Assembly: GCF_900129765.1 (NCBI RefSeq) | Contig: NZ_FQWU01000004.1 | Coordinates: 62,001 to 126,000 of the forward strand | From: Massilia sp. CF038 | GTDB taxonomy: Bacteria; Pseudomonadota; Gammaproteobacteria; Burkholderiales; Burkholderiaceae_D | Reading direction: 5' to 3' | DNA length: 64,000 nucleotides | In this document: piece after piece, positions 7,900 to 19,179 of the stretch | Position numbering within the stretch: the first letter of the stretch is position 1 | Layout: each line of letters starts with the position of its first letter | Notes under the pieces: model-generated | Told to the model about the DNA's origin: nothing | Seen by the model: the letters and a program-made list of their open reading frames with translations, nothing else | The model's database searches: none | Program-made: the position numbers and the translations under genes

Positions 7900-10679
7900 C
7901 CAAGTCTCCCCTTTCCTTGCTGGCCGTGCCCGCCCTCGTGCTGGGCCTGGGCGGCGCCGCACCCGCACTGGCCGTACCCGCACTGCCGATTGAAAAATAC
8001 ACCCTGCCCAACGGCCTGGAAGTGATCCTGGTCGAAGACCACAAGCTGCCGCTGGTGACCGTCAATATCTGGTACCACGTGGGCGCGGCCAATGAGACGC
8101 CGGGCCTGACCGGCTTTGCCCACCTGTTCGAACACATGATGTTCGCCGCCACCAAGCACGCGCCGCGCGGCCTGGTCGACAAGCTGCTGGAAGGCGCGGG
8201 CGTGACCGATTCGAACGGCAGCACCGACTTCGACCGCACCAATTACTACGATACGCTGCCGTCGAACCAGCTGGAACTGGCCCTGTGGGCGCACTCGGAC
8301 CGCATGGGCTACCTGCTCGATGTGCTGGACCAGAAGGCGCTGTCGAACCAGCAGGACGTAGTGCGCAACGAGCGCCGCGAAAGCGTGGAAAACGAACCGT
8401 ATGGCGTGGTGGCCGAAGCACTGCACCACAATCTGTTCCCGAAAACGCACCCGTACCACGGCAACATCATCGGTTCGCATGCCGACATTCAGGCTGCGCG
8501 GCTGTCCGATGTGCGCGCCTTCTTCACGCGCTACTACGCGCCCAACAACGCCAGCATGGTCATTGCCGGTGACATTGACAAGGCGGCCGTGCGCAAGCTG
8601 GTCGAGAAGTACTTCGGCAGCTTCCAGCGCGGCGCCGATGTGCCCAAGCCGAACGTGGTCACCCCGCCCATCACGGCCGAGCGGCGCGTGGTGGTGACCG
8701 ACCGGGTCGAACTGCAGCGCGTGATCATGGGCTGGCTGACTTCCCCCGCCTACCAGAAGGACGACGCCGAACTGTCGATTGCCGCGCAAATTCTGGCGGG
8801 CGGCAAAGCCAGCCGCCTGTACCACGCGCTGGTCTACGACAAGCAGCTGGCACAGGATGTCAGCGCGGCCCAGCATGGCAGCGCCCTGACCTCGGTATTT
8901 GAAATTGACGTCACGGCCCGGCCCGGCCACACGGCCCAGGAAATCGAAGCGGCCATCGACGCAGAACTGGACCGCCTGCGCAGCGCCGGCCCGACCGTGC
9001 AGGAAGTGCAGCGCGCCCAGTATGCCATCGAGACCGCGCTGTTCGCCTCGATGGAAAAGCTGGGCGGCGATGGCCTGGCCGATCTGCTCAACGAATACAA
9101 CCAGTTCGTGGGCGACCCGAACTATCTGGCGCGCGATCTGGCCCGCTATCGCAAGGTCAGCCCGGCCGATGTGCAGCGCGTGGTCGCCGCCCAGCTGGGC
9201 AAGCAGGCGCGCGTGGTGGTCCACGGCGTACCAGGCACGCCCCAGCTGCCGCCGGACGTGCCGGTGACCAAGCCGGCCGGCCGTCAGTCCAAGCCGACCG
9301 CGGTCAACCGCGATCAAGACTGGCGCCACACGGTGCCGGCGGCGGGACCGGCGCCGGAAGTCAAACTGCCGGCAGCGCAATCGTTCAAGCTGGCCAATGG
9401 TCTGACCGTGCTGCATCACTACAACCCGGCGCTGCCCCTGGTGGCGGCCGAGATCGTGGTCAAGGCAGGCGCCAGCGCCAACCCGGCCACCCTGCCCGGC
9501 CTGGCCAGCTTCACGGCCAGCATGCTCGATGAAGGCACGGCCACCCGCAGCGCCCCCCAGATCGCCGAAGAACTGGCGCAATTGGGCGCGCACCTGAGCG
9601 CGGGCAGTGGCGCCGAAACCTCGCTCATTTCGCTCATGTCGCTCAAATCGAATTTCGGCAAGACGCTGGCGATTGCGGCCGACGTGGTGCGCAACCCGGC
9701 CTTCCCGCCCGCCGAAGTCGAACGCCAGCGCGCCAGCCGCCTGGCGGACCTGGGCCAGCAGCAGGACGACGCAGCAGCGATTGCCGACGAGATGGCGGCG
9801 CTGGCCGTGTACGGCAGCGCCCACCCCTTCGCCTACGGCGGCCTGGGCACGGAAGCAGCACTCAAGGCCACCACCGGGTCCGACTTGCGCAGCTTTTGGC
9901 AGCAGCATTACGTACCGAACAATGCCGCCCTGGTCCTGGTGGGCGATCTGACCCGCGACGAGGCACAGGCACTGGCCGAGACGTACTTTGGCAGCTGGCA
10001 GGCCGGCGCCGTCACCCGGCGCGAGACGGCAGCGCCGGTGGCCGGCAGCACGCGCGTGATCGTGGTGCCCAAAGCCGACGCCAGCCAGACCGCCCTGCAA
10101 GTGACCCTGCTTGGCGCGGCCCGCAACACGCCCGACTACGCCGCACTGGAAGTGATGAACGCGGCCCTGGGCGGCCTGTTCACCAGCCGCATCAACACCA
10201 ATCTGCGCGAAGACAAAGGCTACAGCTACGGCGCCTACTCGCAGTTCGACTACCGCCGCACGCCAGGTCCGTTCGAGATCGTGACCAGTGTGCGCACGAA
10301 TGCCACCGGCGCGGCCGTGAGCGAAATCTTCAAGGAAGTACGGGCCATGCGCGAGCACCCGCTGCCCGAGCAGGAGCTGCACAACGCCATCAATGCGCAG
10401 GTGCTGTCGCTGCCTGGCCACTTCGACACCAACGAAGGCATCGGCGGCAGCCTGGCCAGCATTTTTGCGTACGACCTGCCGCTCGACTATTACAGCACCC
10501 TGGCGCAGCAGTACCGGGCCGTGACGGCACAGCAGGTGCAGGCCGTGGCGCAGCAGTACCTGGTGCCGGAAAAAATGGTGGTGGTCGCGGTGGGCGAGCG
10601 CAAGAAGATCGAGCCGCAGCTGAAAAAGCTCAAGCTCGGCCCCATCGACGTGCGCGCGGCCGACGCCAGGCCGCACTGA
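7896..10679 (+). CDS. Exported M16 (pitrilysin-family) zinc metalloprotease, two-domain
   Basis: A 927-residue protease with an N-terminal signal peptide (about 1-27, ending ALA). The first half holds the inverted zinc motif HLFEH (residues 76-80), with further Glu ligand candidates in the RNERRESVENE stretch (158-168). The second half (about 480-920) repeats the fold but has no HxxEH, as is normal for the paired inactive M16 half. It is predicted to act in the periplasm. The GTG start overlaps the TraM-like stop (GTGA), implying translational coupling. No internal ATG precedes the signal peptide core, which supports the GTG. Confidence 0.9.
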   Translation: MTKSPLSLLAVPALVLGLGGAAPALAVPALPIEKYTLPNGLEVILVEDHKLPLVTVNIWYHVGAANETPGLTGFAHLFEHMMFAATKHAPRGLVDKLLEGAGVTDSNGSTDFDRTNYYDTLPSNQLELALWAHSDRMGYLLDVLDQKALSNQQDVVRNERRESVENEPYGVVAEALHHNLFPKTHPYHGNIIGSHADIQAARLSDVRAFFTRYYAPNNASMVIAGDIDKAAVRKLVEKYFGSFQRGADVPKPNVVTPPITAERRVVVTDRVELQRVIMGWLTSPAYQKDDAELSIAAQILAGGKASRLYHALVYDKQLAQDVSAAQHGSALTSVFEIDVTARPGHTAQEIEAAIDAELDRLRSAGPTVQEVQRAQYAIETALFASMEKLGGDGLADLLNEYNQFVGDPNYLARDLARYRKVSPADVQRVVAAQLGKQARVVVHGVPGTPQLPPDVPVTKPAGRQSKPTAVNRDQDWRHTVPAAGPAPEVKLPAAQSFKLANGLTVLHHYNPALPLVAAEIVVKAGASANPATLPGLASFTASMLDEGTATRSAPQIAEELAQLGAHLSAGSGAETSLISLMSLKSNFGKTLAIAADVVRNPAFPPAEVERQRASRLADLGQQQDDAAAIADEMAALAVYGSAHPFAYGGLGTEAALKATTGSDLRSFWQQHYVPNNAALVLVGDLTRDEAQALAETYFGSWQAGAVTRRETAAPVAGSTRVIVVPKADASQTALQVTLLGAARNTPDYAALEVMNAALGGLFTSRINTNLREDKGYSYGAYSQFDYRRTPGPFEIVTSVRTNATGAAVSEIFKEVRAMREHPLPEQELHNAINAQVLSLPGHFDTNEGIGGSLASIFAYDLPLDYYSTLAQQYRAVTAQQVQAVAQQYLVPEKMVVVAVGERKKIEPQLKKLKLGPIDVRAADARPH

Positions 10680-10713
10680 CAGCAGCACTTTTTTGAATTG
10701 ACTGAAACGCGCA

Positions 10714-11718
10714 ATGACATCTGCCCCACACGAACACCACGACCACGATCACCACGATCACGATCACAAGCACGATCACAAGCACGATCATGGTCACGAC
10801 CATCATGGCCACGGTCACGGCCATCATCACCATCATGCAGCGCCCAACGGCAATGAACGTGCCTTCGCGCTGGCGATCGGTCTGAACACGCTGTTCGTGG
10901 CGATTGAATTCGGCTACGGCTTCATCGCCAACTCGACCGCGCTGATGGCCGACGCCGGCCACAATCTGTCGGACGTGCTGGGCCTGATGCTGGCCTGGGG
11001 CGCCGCCGTGCTGGCCAAGAAGTCACCCAGCGGCCGGTATACCTATGGCCTGCGCAGCTCCTCGATCCTGGCCGCCCTGCTCAATGCGCTGCTGCTGATG
11101 CTGGCCTGCGGCGCGATCGGCTGGGAAGCGATCCAGCGCATCACCAACCCGGCCCCGGTGGTCGGCATGACGGTGGCCATCGTGGCCCTGATCGGGGTGG
11201 CCATCAACGGGTTTTCGGCCTGGTTGTTCATGGCCGGCAGCAAGGATGACATCAACATCCGCGGCGCCTACCAGCACATGGCAGCCGATGCCGTCATTTC
11301 ATTGGGGGTGGTGGTGTCGGGCCTGGCCATTCTGGGCACCGGCTGGACCTGGATCGATCCGGTGGCCAGTATCGTGATTGTGCTGTTCATTCTGGGCAGC
11401 ACCTGGGCGCTGCTGAAGGAATCGCTGCGCATGGTGCTGGCAGCGGTGCCCGACAATGTCGATCCAGCCAAGGTCAGCGCGTTTCTGCTGGCGCAGCCAG
11501 GCGTGAGCACCATCCACGATTTGCACATCTGGGCCATGAGCACGACCGAAAACGCGCTCACCGCCCACCTGGTGATTCCCTCGGGGTATCCGGGCGATGC
11601 GGCGATTGACACCATCGTCGCCCATCTGAAACAAGAGCATGCCATCCACCACGTCACGCTGCAGGTGGAACAAGGGACCACCGTGCACGCTTGCACGCTG
11701 CACGGCGAGACCCACTAG
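10714..11718 (+). CDS. Cation diffusion facilitator, zinc exporter of the CzcD/ZitB type
   Basis: A 334-residue inner-membrane antiporter exporting Zn(II) or similar divalent metals for protons. The first 45 residues are a cytoplasmic tail of alternating His and Asp with some Lys and Gly, a metal-binding buffer. Six membrane helices follow; the transport-site motifs are visible as DAGHNLSD (helix II) and HMAADAVIS (helix V). The C-terminal cytoplasmic domain carries the DLHIW motif typical of CDF proteins. It starts 35 bases after the M16 zinc protease and may be co-transcribed with it. It ends 6 bases from the convergent cysK. Confidence 0.93.
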   Translation: MTSAPHEHHDHDHHDHDHKHDHKHDHGHDHHGHGHGHHHHHAAPNGNERAFALAIGLNTLFVAIEFGYGFIANSTALMADAGHNLSDVLGLMLAWGAAVLAKKSPSGRYTYGLRSSSILAALLNALLLMLACGAIGWEAIQRITNPAPVVGMTVAIVALIGVAINGFSAWLFMAGSKDDINIRGAYQHMAADAVISLGVVVSGLAILGTGWTWIDPVASIVIVLFILGSTWALLKESLRMVLAAVPDNVDPAKVSAFLLAQPGVSTIHDLHIWAMSTTENALTAHLVIPSGYPGDAAIDTIVAHLKQEHAIHHVTLQVEQGTTVHACTLHGETH

Positions 11719-11724
11719 GCCAAC

Positions 11725-12654
11725 TCAAGCAAGATTGGCGTACAGCGCAGTCGAGAGGTAGCGTTCGCCGAAGGAAGGAATGATGGTCACGATCAGCTTG
11801 CCCGCGTTTTCAGGGCGGCGCGCCACCTGCAGCGCGGCCCACAGCGCTGCGCCCGACGAGATCCCGACCAGCAAGCCTTCCTGGCTGGCTGCCGCGCGTG
11901 CGGTGGCAAAGGCATCGTCGTTCTTGACGGTGATGACTTCATCGTAGCTGTGCTGGTTGAGCACGGCCGGCACGAAACCGGCACCGATACCCTGCAGCGG
12001 GTGCGGTCCCTTGGTCCCCTTCGACAGCATGGGTGATGCTTCCGGTTCCACCGCAATGGCTTGAAAGCCCGGCTTGCGCGACTTGATCAACTCGCTCACA
12101 CCCGTGATGGTGCCGCCGGTGCCAACACCGGCAATCAGGATGTCGACCTGGCCATCGGTATCGCGCCAGATTTCCTCGGCCGTGGTGCGGCGGTGAACCT
12201 CGGGGTTGGCCGGGTTGTTGAATTGCTGCGGCATGAAGTAGTTGGGGTTGGCCGCCACCATTTCTTCAGCCGTGCGGATCGCGCCCAGCATGCCTTCGGG
12301 GCCTGGCGTGAGCACCAGCTCGGCGCCATAGGCGCGCAGCAGGATGCGGCGCTCGCTGCTCATGGTTTCTGGCATCACCAGCTTGCAGCGGTAGCCGCGC
12401 GCAGCACACACCATGGCCAGTGCGATGCCAGTGTTGCCACTGGTAGGCTCGACAATCACGGTGTCGGGGCCGATTTTGCCGGCCGCCTCGGCCGCCTCGA
12501 TCATGGCCAGGCCGATCCGGTCCTTGACGCTGTGCGCCGGGTTGTAGAACTCCAGCTTGGCCAGCACTTCCGCGCCAGCCCCCTTGGCCAGACTGCGAAT
12601 CCGTACCAGCGGTGTATTGCCGATCAGTTCGGTGACGTCGTTTGCGATTCTCAT
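11725..12654 (-). CDS. cysK: Cysteine synthase A (O-acetylserine sulfhydrylase)
   Basis: PLP enzyme making cysteine from O-acetylserine and sulfide. The 309 residues have the PLP lysine Lys44 in HSVKDRIG, the substrate loop TSGNTGIAL and the phosphate-binding GTGGTITG loop. The residue pattern is closer to CysK than to CysM, but CysM cannot be excluded without alignment. It follows the FKBP gene by 28 bases on the same strand, and tcdA-FKBP-cysK may share transcripts. Confidence 0.93.
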   Translation of the reverse strand: MRIANDVTELIGNTPLVRIRSLAKGAGAEVLAKLEFYNPAHSVKDRIGLAMIEAAEAAGKIGPDTVIVEPTSGNTGIALAMVCAARGYRCKLVMPETMSSERRILLRAYGAELVLTPGPEGMLGAIRTAEEMVAANPNYFMPQQFNNPANPEVHRRTTAEEIWRDTDGQVDILIAGVGTGGTITGVSELIKSRKPGFQAIAVEPEASPMLSKGTKGPHPLQGIGAGFVPAVLNQHSYDEVITVKNDDAFATARAAASQEGLLVGISSGAALWAALQVARRPENAGKLIVTIIPSFGERYLSTALYANLA

Positions 12655-12682
12655 GCTCTGACTCCCACGTTGGCCTGTTAAA

Positions 12683-13285
12683 TTATTTCACGTCTACCAG
12701 TTGTACATCGAAGATCAGGTCGGCGCCCGGGCCGATCATGGTGCCGGCGCCACGCGTACCGTAAGCCAGGTGGCTCGGAATGATCAGGGTGCGCTTGCCG
12801 CCCACGCGCATGCCCTTGATGCCCTGGTCCCAGCCTTTGATCACGCGGCCGCTGCCGAGCACGAACTCAAGCGGCTCGCCGCGGCTGATGGACGAATCGA
12901 ACTGGCGCCCGCGCTGACGCGGTGCCATGGGCTTGTACAGCCAGCCGGTGTAATGGACGAATACCTTGGAGCCGGGCATCGCTTCTGCGCCCTTGCCAAT
13001 CACGGTGTCGGTTTTGACCAGCGGCTCGAGCACAGGTTCAGCCGGCACCACGGGGGTCGGCGCCACCACCGGCGCGGGTGGCACAGGGGCGACTTCGGGC
13101 GTCGGCGCTGGCGTCGGGACCGGCGCTGGTGTTGGCACTGTCGTTGGCGGCAGGGGGGCAACGGGCGAGACCGGCGTTTCTTGCGGCTGAGCCGTCGCAC
13201 TGGCGGACGCGTTCTGGCCGGCATTCTGGGCCATCGCTGCACCAGCGGCGCAGATCATCAGGACAAACAGGGAACGACGCATCAT
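12683..13285 (-). CDS. Exported FKBP-type peptidyl-prolyl cis-trans isomerase
   Basis: A 200-residue periplasmic foldase. A signal peptide (about 1-19, AMA) is followed by a low-complexity Pro/Thr/Ala/Val linker (about 35-88), then one FKBP domain (about 90-200) with the [20 protein letters not shown] and [10 protein letters not shown] signatures. The linker could let the domain reach across the periplasm; whether it is membrane- or wall-associated is not visible. A second in-frame ATG lies one codon in. Confidence 0.92.
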   Translation of the reverse strand: MMRRSLFVLMICAAGAAMAQNAGQNASASATAQPQETPVSPVAPLPPTTVPTPAPVPTPAPTPEVAPVPPAPVVAPTPVVPAEPVLEPLVKTDTVIGKGAEAMPGSKVFVHYTGWLYKPMAPRQRGRQFDSSISRGEPLEFVLGSGRVIKGWDQGIKGMRVGGKRTLIIPSHLAYGTRGAGTMIGPGADLIFDVQLVDVK

Positions 13286-13329
13286 GTGTGTACTTTCAAA
13301 TTAGAAAAAATTGGACTTGCACGAGGCTA

Positions 13330-14172
13330 TCATAACAAGGCAGGGTCAGGCTGCACAGCCTGCGTTCTGACAGCTTGCGCAAGCTGGTTCAGCACATGTC
13401 CCGCGGCGATCATGCCAAATGTGGCGGTGACCACCATACTCGAGCCAAACCCGGCGCAATTGAGACCGGTGACGGCGTCGATCTCGCAACTGCCATCGGT
13501 TTCCGGCATGGCCAGCGGCTCCATCGAAAACACGGCGTCGACGTGGAACTTGGTTTTCAGGCTGCGCGGAAAACCGTAGTCGCTGCGCAGGCGCTTGCGC
13601 ACCATCTTCAGCAGCGGCTCCTGTTCCGTCTTGGACATGTCGCGTACTTCAATCTTGGCGGCATCGGTCTTGCCACCGGCGCTGCCAATGGTCACTACCG
13701 GCAACTGGTGATCACGGCACCAGGCAATCAAGGCGGCCTTGGCGCGCACGCTGTCGATGGCATCGACCACATAGTCGAAATTCTTCCCGCCCAGCATTTG
13801 ATCGAGATTGTCGGGATCAATGAAGTCTTCGACCAGATGCACGCGGCAAAATGGGTTAATCTGGACAATGCGCTCGGCCAGGGCCACGATCTTGGCCTGA
13901 CCGATGGTATTGCTCAGGGCCTGGATCTGGCGGTTGATATTCGATTCGGCCACGTTGTCGAGGTCAATCAGCGTCAGCTGGCCAATCGCACTGCGGGCCA
14001 GGGCTTCGACAATCCAGGAACCGACCCCGCCCACGCCGATCACACAAATGTGGGCGCTGCGAAAACGCGCCAGCGCGTCCTGGCCGTACAGGCGGCCTAT
14101 GCCGCCAAAGCGGCGCTCGGCGTCGATGGGTTCGGCGTCGTCCTGGAAAATATGGGTGTTGATGGTATTCAT
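13330..14172 (-). CDS. tcdA: tRNA threonylcarbamoyladenosine dehydratase TcdA (CsdL)
   Basis: An E1-like, ThiF-family ATP-dependent enzyme that cyclises t6A37 to ct6A37 in ANN-decoding tRNAs. The 280 residues show the nucleotide motif GVGGVGSW (46-53), the Arg-finger region NINRQ, and DAIDS after the second half-fold. The t6A pathway enzyme TsaC is encoded 14 kb away in this window. The promoter region is shared with the divergent hemerythrin-PdxH gene. Confidence 0.93.
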   Translation of the reverse strand: MNTINTHIFQDDAEPIDAERRFGGIGRLYGQDALARFRSAHICVIGVGGVGSWIVEALARSAIGQLTLIDLDNVAESNINRQIQALSNTIGQAKIVALAERIVQINPFCRVHLVEDFIDPDNLDQMLGGKNFDYVVDAIDSVRAKAALIAWCRDHQLPVVTIGSAGGKTDAAKIEVRDMSKTEQEPLLKMVRKRLRSDYGFPRSLKTKFHVDAVFSMEPLAMPETDGSCEIDAVTGLNCAGFGSSMVVTATFGMIAAGHVLNQLAQAVRTQAVQPDPALL

Positions 14173-14209
14173 CCCCCCATTTTAACGGACGCGGCCGTTC
14201 CGACTGCTC

Positions 14210-14215
14210 TAAAAT
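14210..14215 (+). promoter_or_regulatory. Candidate -10 element of the hemerythrin-PdxH gene
   Basis: TAAAAT about 40 bases before the ATG, a hexamer also seen before gcdH and the zinc-protein gene in this window. No convincing -35 is present. Confidence 0.3.
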
Positions 14216-14254
14216 ACCGCTTGTATCCAGACTGGCAACCATCGAAAGCTCCCC

Positions 14255-15439
14255 ATGACGAACGCCCTTCCCGACAGCGCGCCCGGCTTTGACCAGCCAA
14301 TTGCCGTGCTCAAGCACTGCCATGACCGTATTCGCAAGCAACTGGCCACCCTCGAGAAACTGCTTGCGCACCTGCCTGCCCATGGCGCAGACGAACAGGC
14401 GCAACAGGCGGCCGCGGCCGTGATCAAGTATTTCGACAAGGCGGCGCACCTGCACCACGAAGATGAAGAGCAGGATTTGATTCCGATGTTGCAAGCGACG
14501 GCGCAAGGCGACGATGCCGCCCTGCTGGGCCAACTGGTGCCCCTGATTCTGAGCGAGCACCATCAGATGGATGCCATGTGGCAAAACCTGCACGAAGCGC
14601 TGAGCGGCATTGCCAACGCCAGCGCGGCGACGCTGAACGCCAGCGAGGTGCAGCGCTTTGTCCACATGTACAGTGGCCACATGGAGCGCGAGGAAAGCCA
14701 TGTTGCACCGATGGCCAAGCGCCTGTTCAGCGCACAGCAAATGGCGCAGCTGGGCCAGGCCATGCAGCTGCGGCGGGGCATTGCCGTGCCCGTGGCGGCG
14801 GGCGATGCCGTGGCCGGCTTGCGCAAAGACTATGGCCAGGCCACGCTGAGCGAGAACGATGTTGCTGCCGATCCCATCGTCCAGTTCAATCAGTGGTTCG
14901 AACAGGCACTCAAGGCGGAGGTCAATGAACCGAATGCCATGAGCGTGGCGACCGTGGACGAGCGCGGGCGGCCCAGCTCGCGCATTGTGCTGATCAAGCA
15001 ATTCGACGCGCGCGGCTTTACCTGGTACACCAACTACGACAGCCAGAAGGGGCGCCAGCTGGCTGCCCAGCCATTCGCCGCCTTGTTATTCTTTTGGCCT
15101 GAACTTGAACGCCAAATCCGCATCGAAGGAAGAGTGGAGCGCACGGGCGCAGATGAAAGCGACAAGTATTTCCACAGCCGGCCACTAAAAAGCCGGCTGG
15201 CCGCCATTGCATCGGCGCAAAGCATGCCCATCGCAAGCCGTGCAGCACTGGAACACAATTACGACGCCGTGGCGCAGCAATACGGCGAGGAACCACCACG
15301 TCCCGACAACTGGGGCGGGTTCCGCCTGGTACCGGAACGGCTGGAATTCTGGCAGGGTCGCCGTTCCCGTTTTCATGACCGCATCGTGTACACGCTGCAG
15401 CCGGACGGCAGCTGGGCGCGGGAGCGCTTGCAACCCTGA
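14255..15439 (+). CDS. pdxH: Hemerythrin-PdxH fusion: HHE domain plus pyridoxamine 5'-phosphate oxidase
   Basis: One uninterrupted 394-codon frame. Residues about 12-170 are a hemerythrin/HHE cation-binding domain with His and acidic ligand candidates at H21/H23, H65-H68 with E69-E72, H102/H103 and H142/E146/H149. Residues about 187-394 are a complete PdxH, normally a stand-alone protein of about 210 residues: SRIVLIK (242-248), YFHSRP (305-310), WGGFRL (353-358) and the terminal RFHDR. PdxH is an FMN enzyme that oxidises PNP or PMP with O2 to PLP and H2O2. The non-haem di-iron domain could supply or sense O2 or scavenge peroxide; that is inference. A weak internal GTG at 14810 might give free PdxH. 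The cfa gene follows after 57 bases. Confidence 0.92.
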   Translation: MTNALPDSAPGFDQPIAVLKHCHDRIRKQLATLEKLLAHLPAHGADEQAQQAAAAVIKYFDKAAHLHHEDEEQDLIPMLQATAQGDDAALLGQLVPLILSEHHQMDAMWQNLHEALSGIANASAATLNASEVQRFVHMYSGHMEREESHVAPMAKRLFSAQQMAQLGQAMQLRRGIAVPVAAGDAVAGLRKDYGQATLSENDVAADPIVQFNQWFEQALKAEVNEPNAMSVATVDERGRPSSRIVLIKQFDARGFTWYTNYDSQKGRQLAAQPFAALLFFWPELERQIRIEGRVERTGADESDKYFHSRPLKSRLAAIASAQSMPIASRAALEHNYDAVAQQYGEEPPRPDNWGGFRLVPERLEFWQGRRSRFHDRIVYTLQPDGSWARERLQP

Positions 15440-15496
15440 CGCAGACCTGCGCCGCCTGGCGCATGCCGCCTGCGCCAGTCATTCGCAGGAGGTAAG

Positions 15497-16696
15497 GTGT
15501 TCGATCAGATTCGTCTCGATGCCTGGAGCACCGGGCTGCGCAGCAAACTGACTCTGCCCTTGCGGGTGGAATTATGGAACGGGCAGCAGCTCGATTTTTC
15601 TGCCGAGCCGCCGCGCGTGACCTTGCGCATTCCGCACGCGCGCGCGCTGCGCTATCTGCGCTCGCCATCGCTGTACAACCTGGGCCGAGCTTACGTGGAG
15701 GGCGCCATCGATGTGCGCGGGCGCGCGCGCGACATGCTCGAGGTGGTGGGGGCGCTGGCCGCCCACAGCGTGCCGCGCAACGGCTTGCTGCGGGCCTGGC
15801 GCCGGGCCACCCACACGCGCGCCATCGATGCCGCTGCCGTGCGCTACCACTACGATGTATCGAATGCCTTTTATCAGGCCTGGCTCGATCCGGCCATGGT
15901 CTACTCGTGCGCGTATTTCGAACACGGCAACGAAACGCTGGCCGAAGCCCAGTGCAAAAAAATCGACCATATTTTGTGCAAGATCGGGCTGCGCCCTGGC
16001 CATACCCTGCTTGATATTGGCTGCGGCTGGGGCGCACTGGCGATCCGCGCAGCCCAGCGCCATGGGGCGCGCTGCGTGGGCATCACCCTGTCCGACAATC
16101 AGGCCCGGCTCGCGCGCGAGCATGTGGCGCGTGCGGGCATGCAGCATCTGGTCGAGATCCGGCTCGAAGATTACCGCGATGTGGGCGGCACCTACGACCG
16201 CATCACCAGCGTCGGCATGTTCGAGCATGTGGGCTTGCGCCATCTGCCGGCGTACTTCCGGCGCATGGCAGGCCTGCTGCGCGATGATGGCGTGGCGCTC
16301 AACCACGGCATTACCACCACAGATACTGCCAGCAAGGCGGCGCCGTATGGCGGGGGTGAATTCATCAGCCGCTACGTGTTTCCGCATGGCGAGCTGGGGC
16401 ACCTGGGCACGGTGCTGCGCGCCATGCAGGAAGGCGGCCTGGAAGCGCGCGATGTGGAAAATCTGCGGCGCCACTATGCGCGCACCTGCGCCATCTGGAC
16501 CGATAACTTCGAGAGCAATGCGGCGCGCATTCAGACCCTGGCAGACGCGCGCACCTTTCGCATCTGGCATGTGTATCTGGCCGGCTGCGCGTATGCCTTC
16601 ATGCACGACTGGATCAGCGTGTATCAGGTGGTGTGCAGCAAGGCGGGCAAGGGGCCGGGGGAGATACCGTGGTCGCGCAGGTATATGTATCAGTAG
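15497..16696 (+). CDS. cfa: Cyclopropane-fatty-acyl-phospholipid synthase
   Basis: SAM-dependent methyltransferase that converts cis double bonds of membrane phospholipid acyl chains to cyclopropanes, usually in stationary phase or acid stress. The 399 residues show a lipid-binding N-terminal part and the SAM motif LLDIGCGWGALA at about 170-181, followed by the MFEHVG segment and the C-terminal CFA region. The GTG start follows a full AGGAGGT with only 3 bases between, unusually short; no better start is visible nearby. The gene lies 57 bases after the PdxH fusion, so both may share a transcript. Confidence 0.93.
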   Translation: MFDQIRLDAWSTGLRSKLTLPLRVELWNGQQLDFSAEPPRVTLRIPHARALRYLRSPSLYNLGRAYVEGAIDVRGRARDMLEVVGALAAHSVPRNGLLRAWRRATHTRAIDAAAVRYHYDVSNAFYQAWLDPAMVYSCAYFEHGNETLAEAQCKKIDHILCKIGLRPGHTLLDIGCGWGALAIRAAQRHGARCVGITLSDNQARLAREHVARAGMQHLVEIRLEDYRDVGGTYDRITSVGMFEHVGLRHLPAYFRRMAGLLRDDGVALNHGITTTDTASKAAPYGGGEFISRYVFPHGELGHLGTVLRAMQEGGLEARDVENLRRHYARTCAIWTDNFESNAARIQTLADARTFRIWHVYLAGCAYAFMHDWISVYQVVCSKAGKGPGEIPWSRRYMYQ

Positions 16697-16732
16697 GCGC
16701 GTAAATTACCCTCGCAGCTGCCGCCCCCACCA

Positions 16733-16817
16733 CATCGTCCTCGCGAAGGCGGGGACCTATAGCACGCTGAACGACTTCGGAAACGTGGAATGGGTCCCCG
16801 CCTTCGCGAGGACGATG
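16733..16817 (+). repeat. REP-like hairpin element, copy B (perfect 24-bp arms)
   Basis: An 85-bp element between the convergent cfa and hybrid kinase genes. The left arm 16733-16756 and right arm 16794-16817 are exact reverse complements over 24 bases, and two flanking bases extend the match. The centre contains CTGAACGACTTCGG. This is the cleanest member of the family in the window. Confidence 0.93.
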
Positions 16818-16823
16818 TGCGGC

Positions 16824-19169
<2,346 letters not shown>

Positions 19170-19179
19170 GCTTGGCGGC

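Noticed and set aside
7875-10688. A 937-codon open frame antisense to the M16 protease
   Set aside because: Its product is low-complexity His/Gln/Gly/Arg with no motif; the opposite strand encodes a complete protease with signal peptide and zinc site. Long antisense frames are common in GC-rich genes.
10720-10850. CAC/GAT-rich tandem repeat before the CDF core
   Set aside because: It is in frame and encodes the His/Asp metal-binding tail usual for this transporter family, so it is not a non-coding minisatellite.
14810-15439. Separate pdxH gene starting at an internal GTG
   Set aside because: No good ribosome site precedes it and the hemerythrin frame runs into it without a stop; kept only as a possible secondary start.
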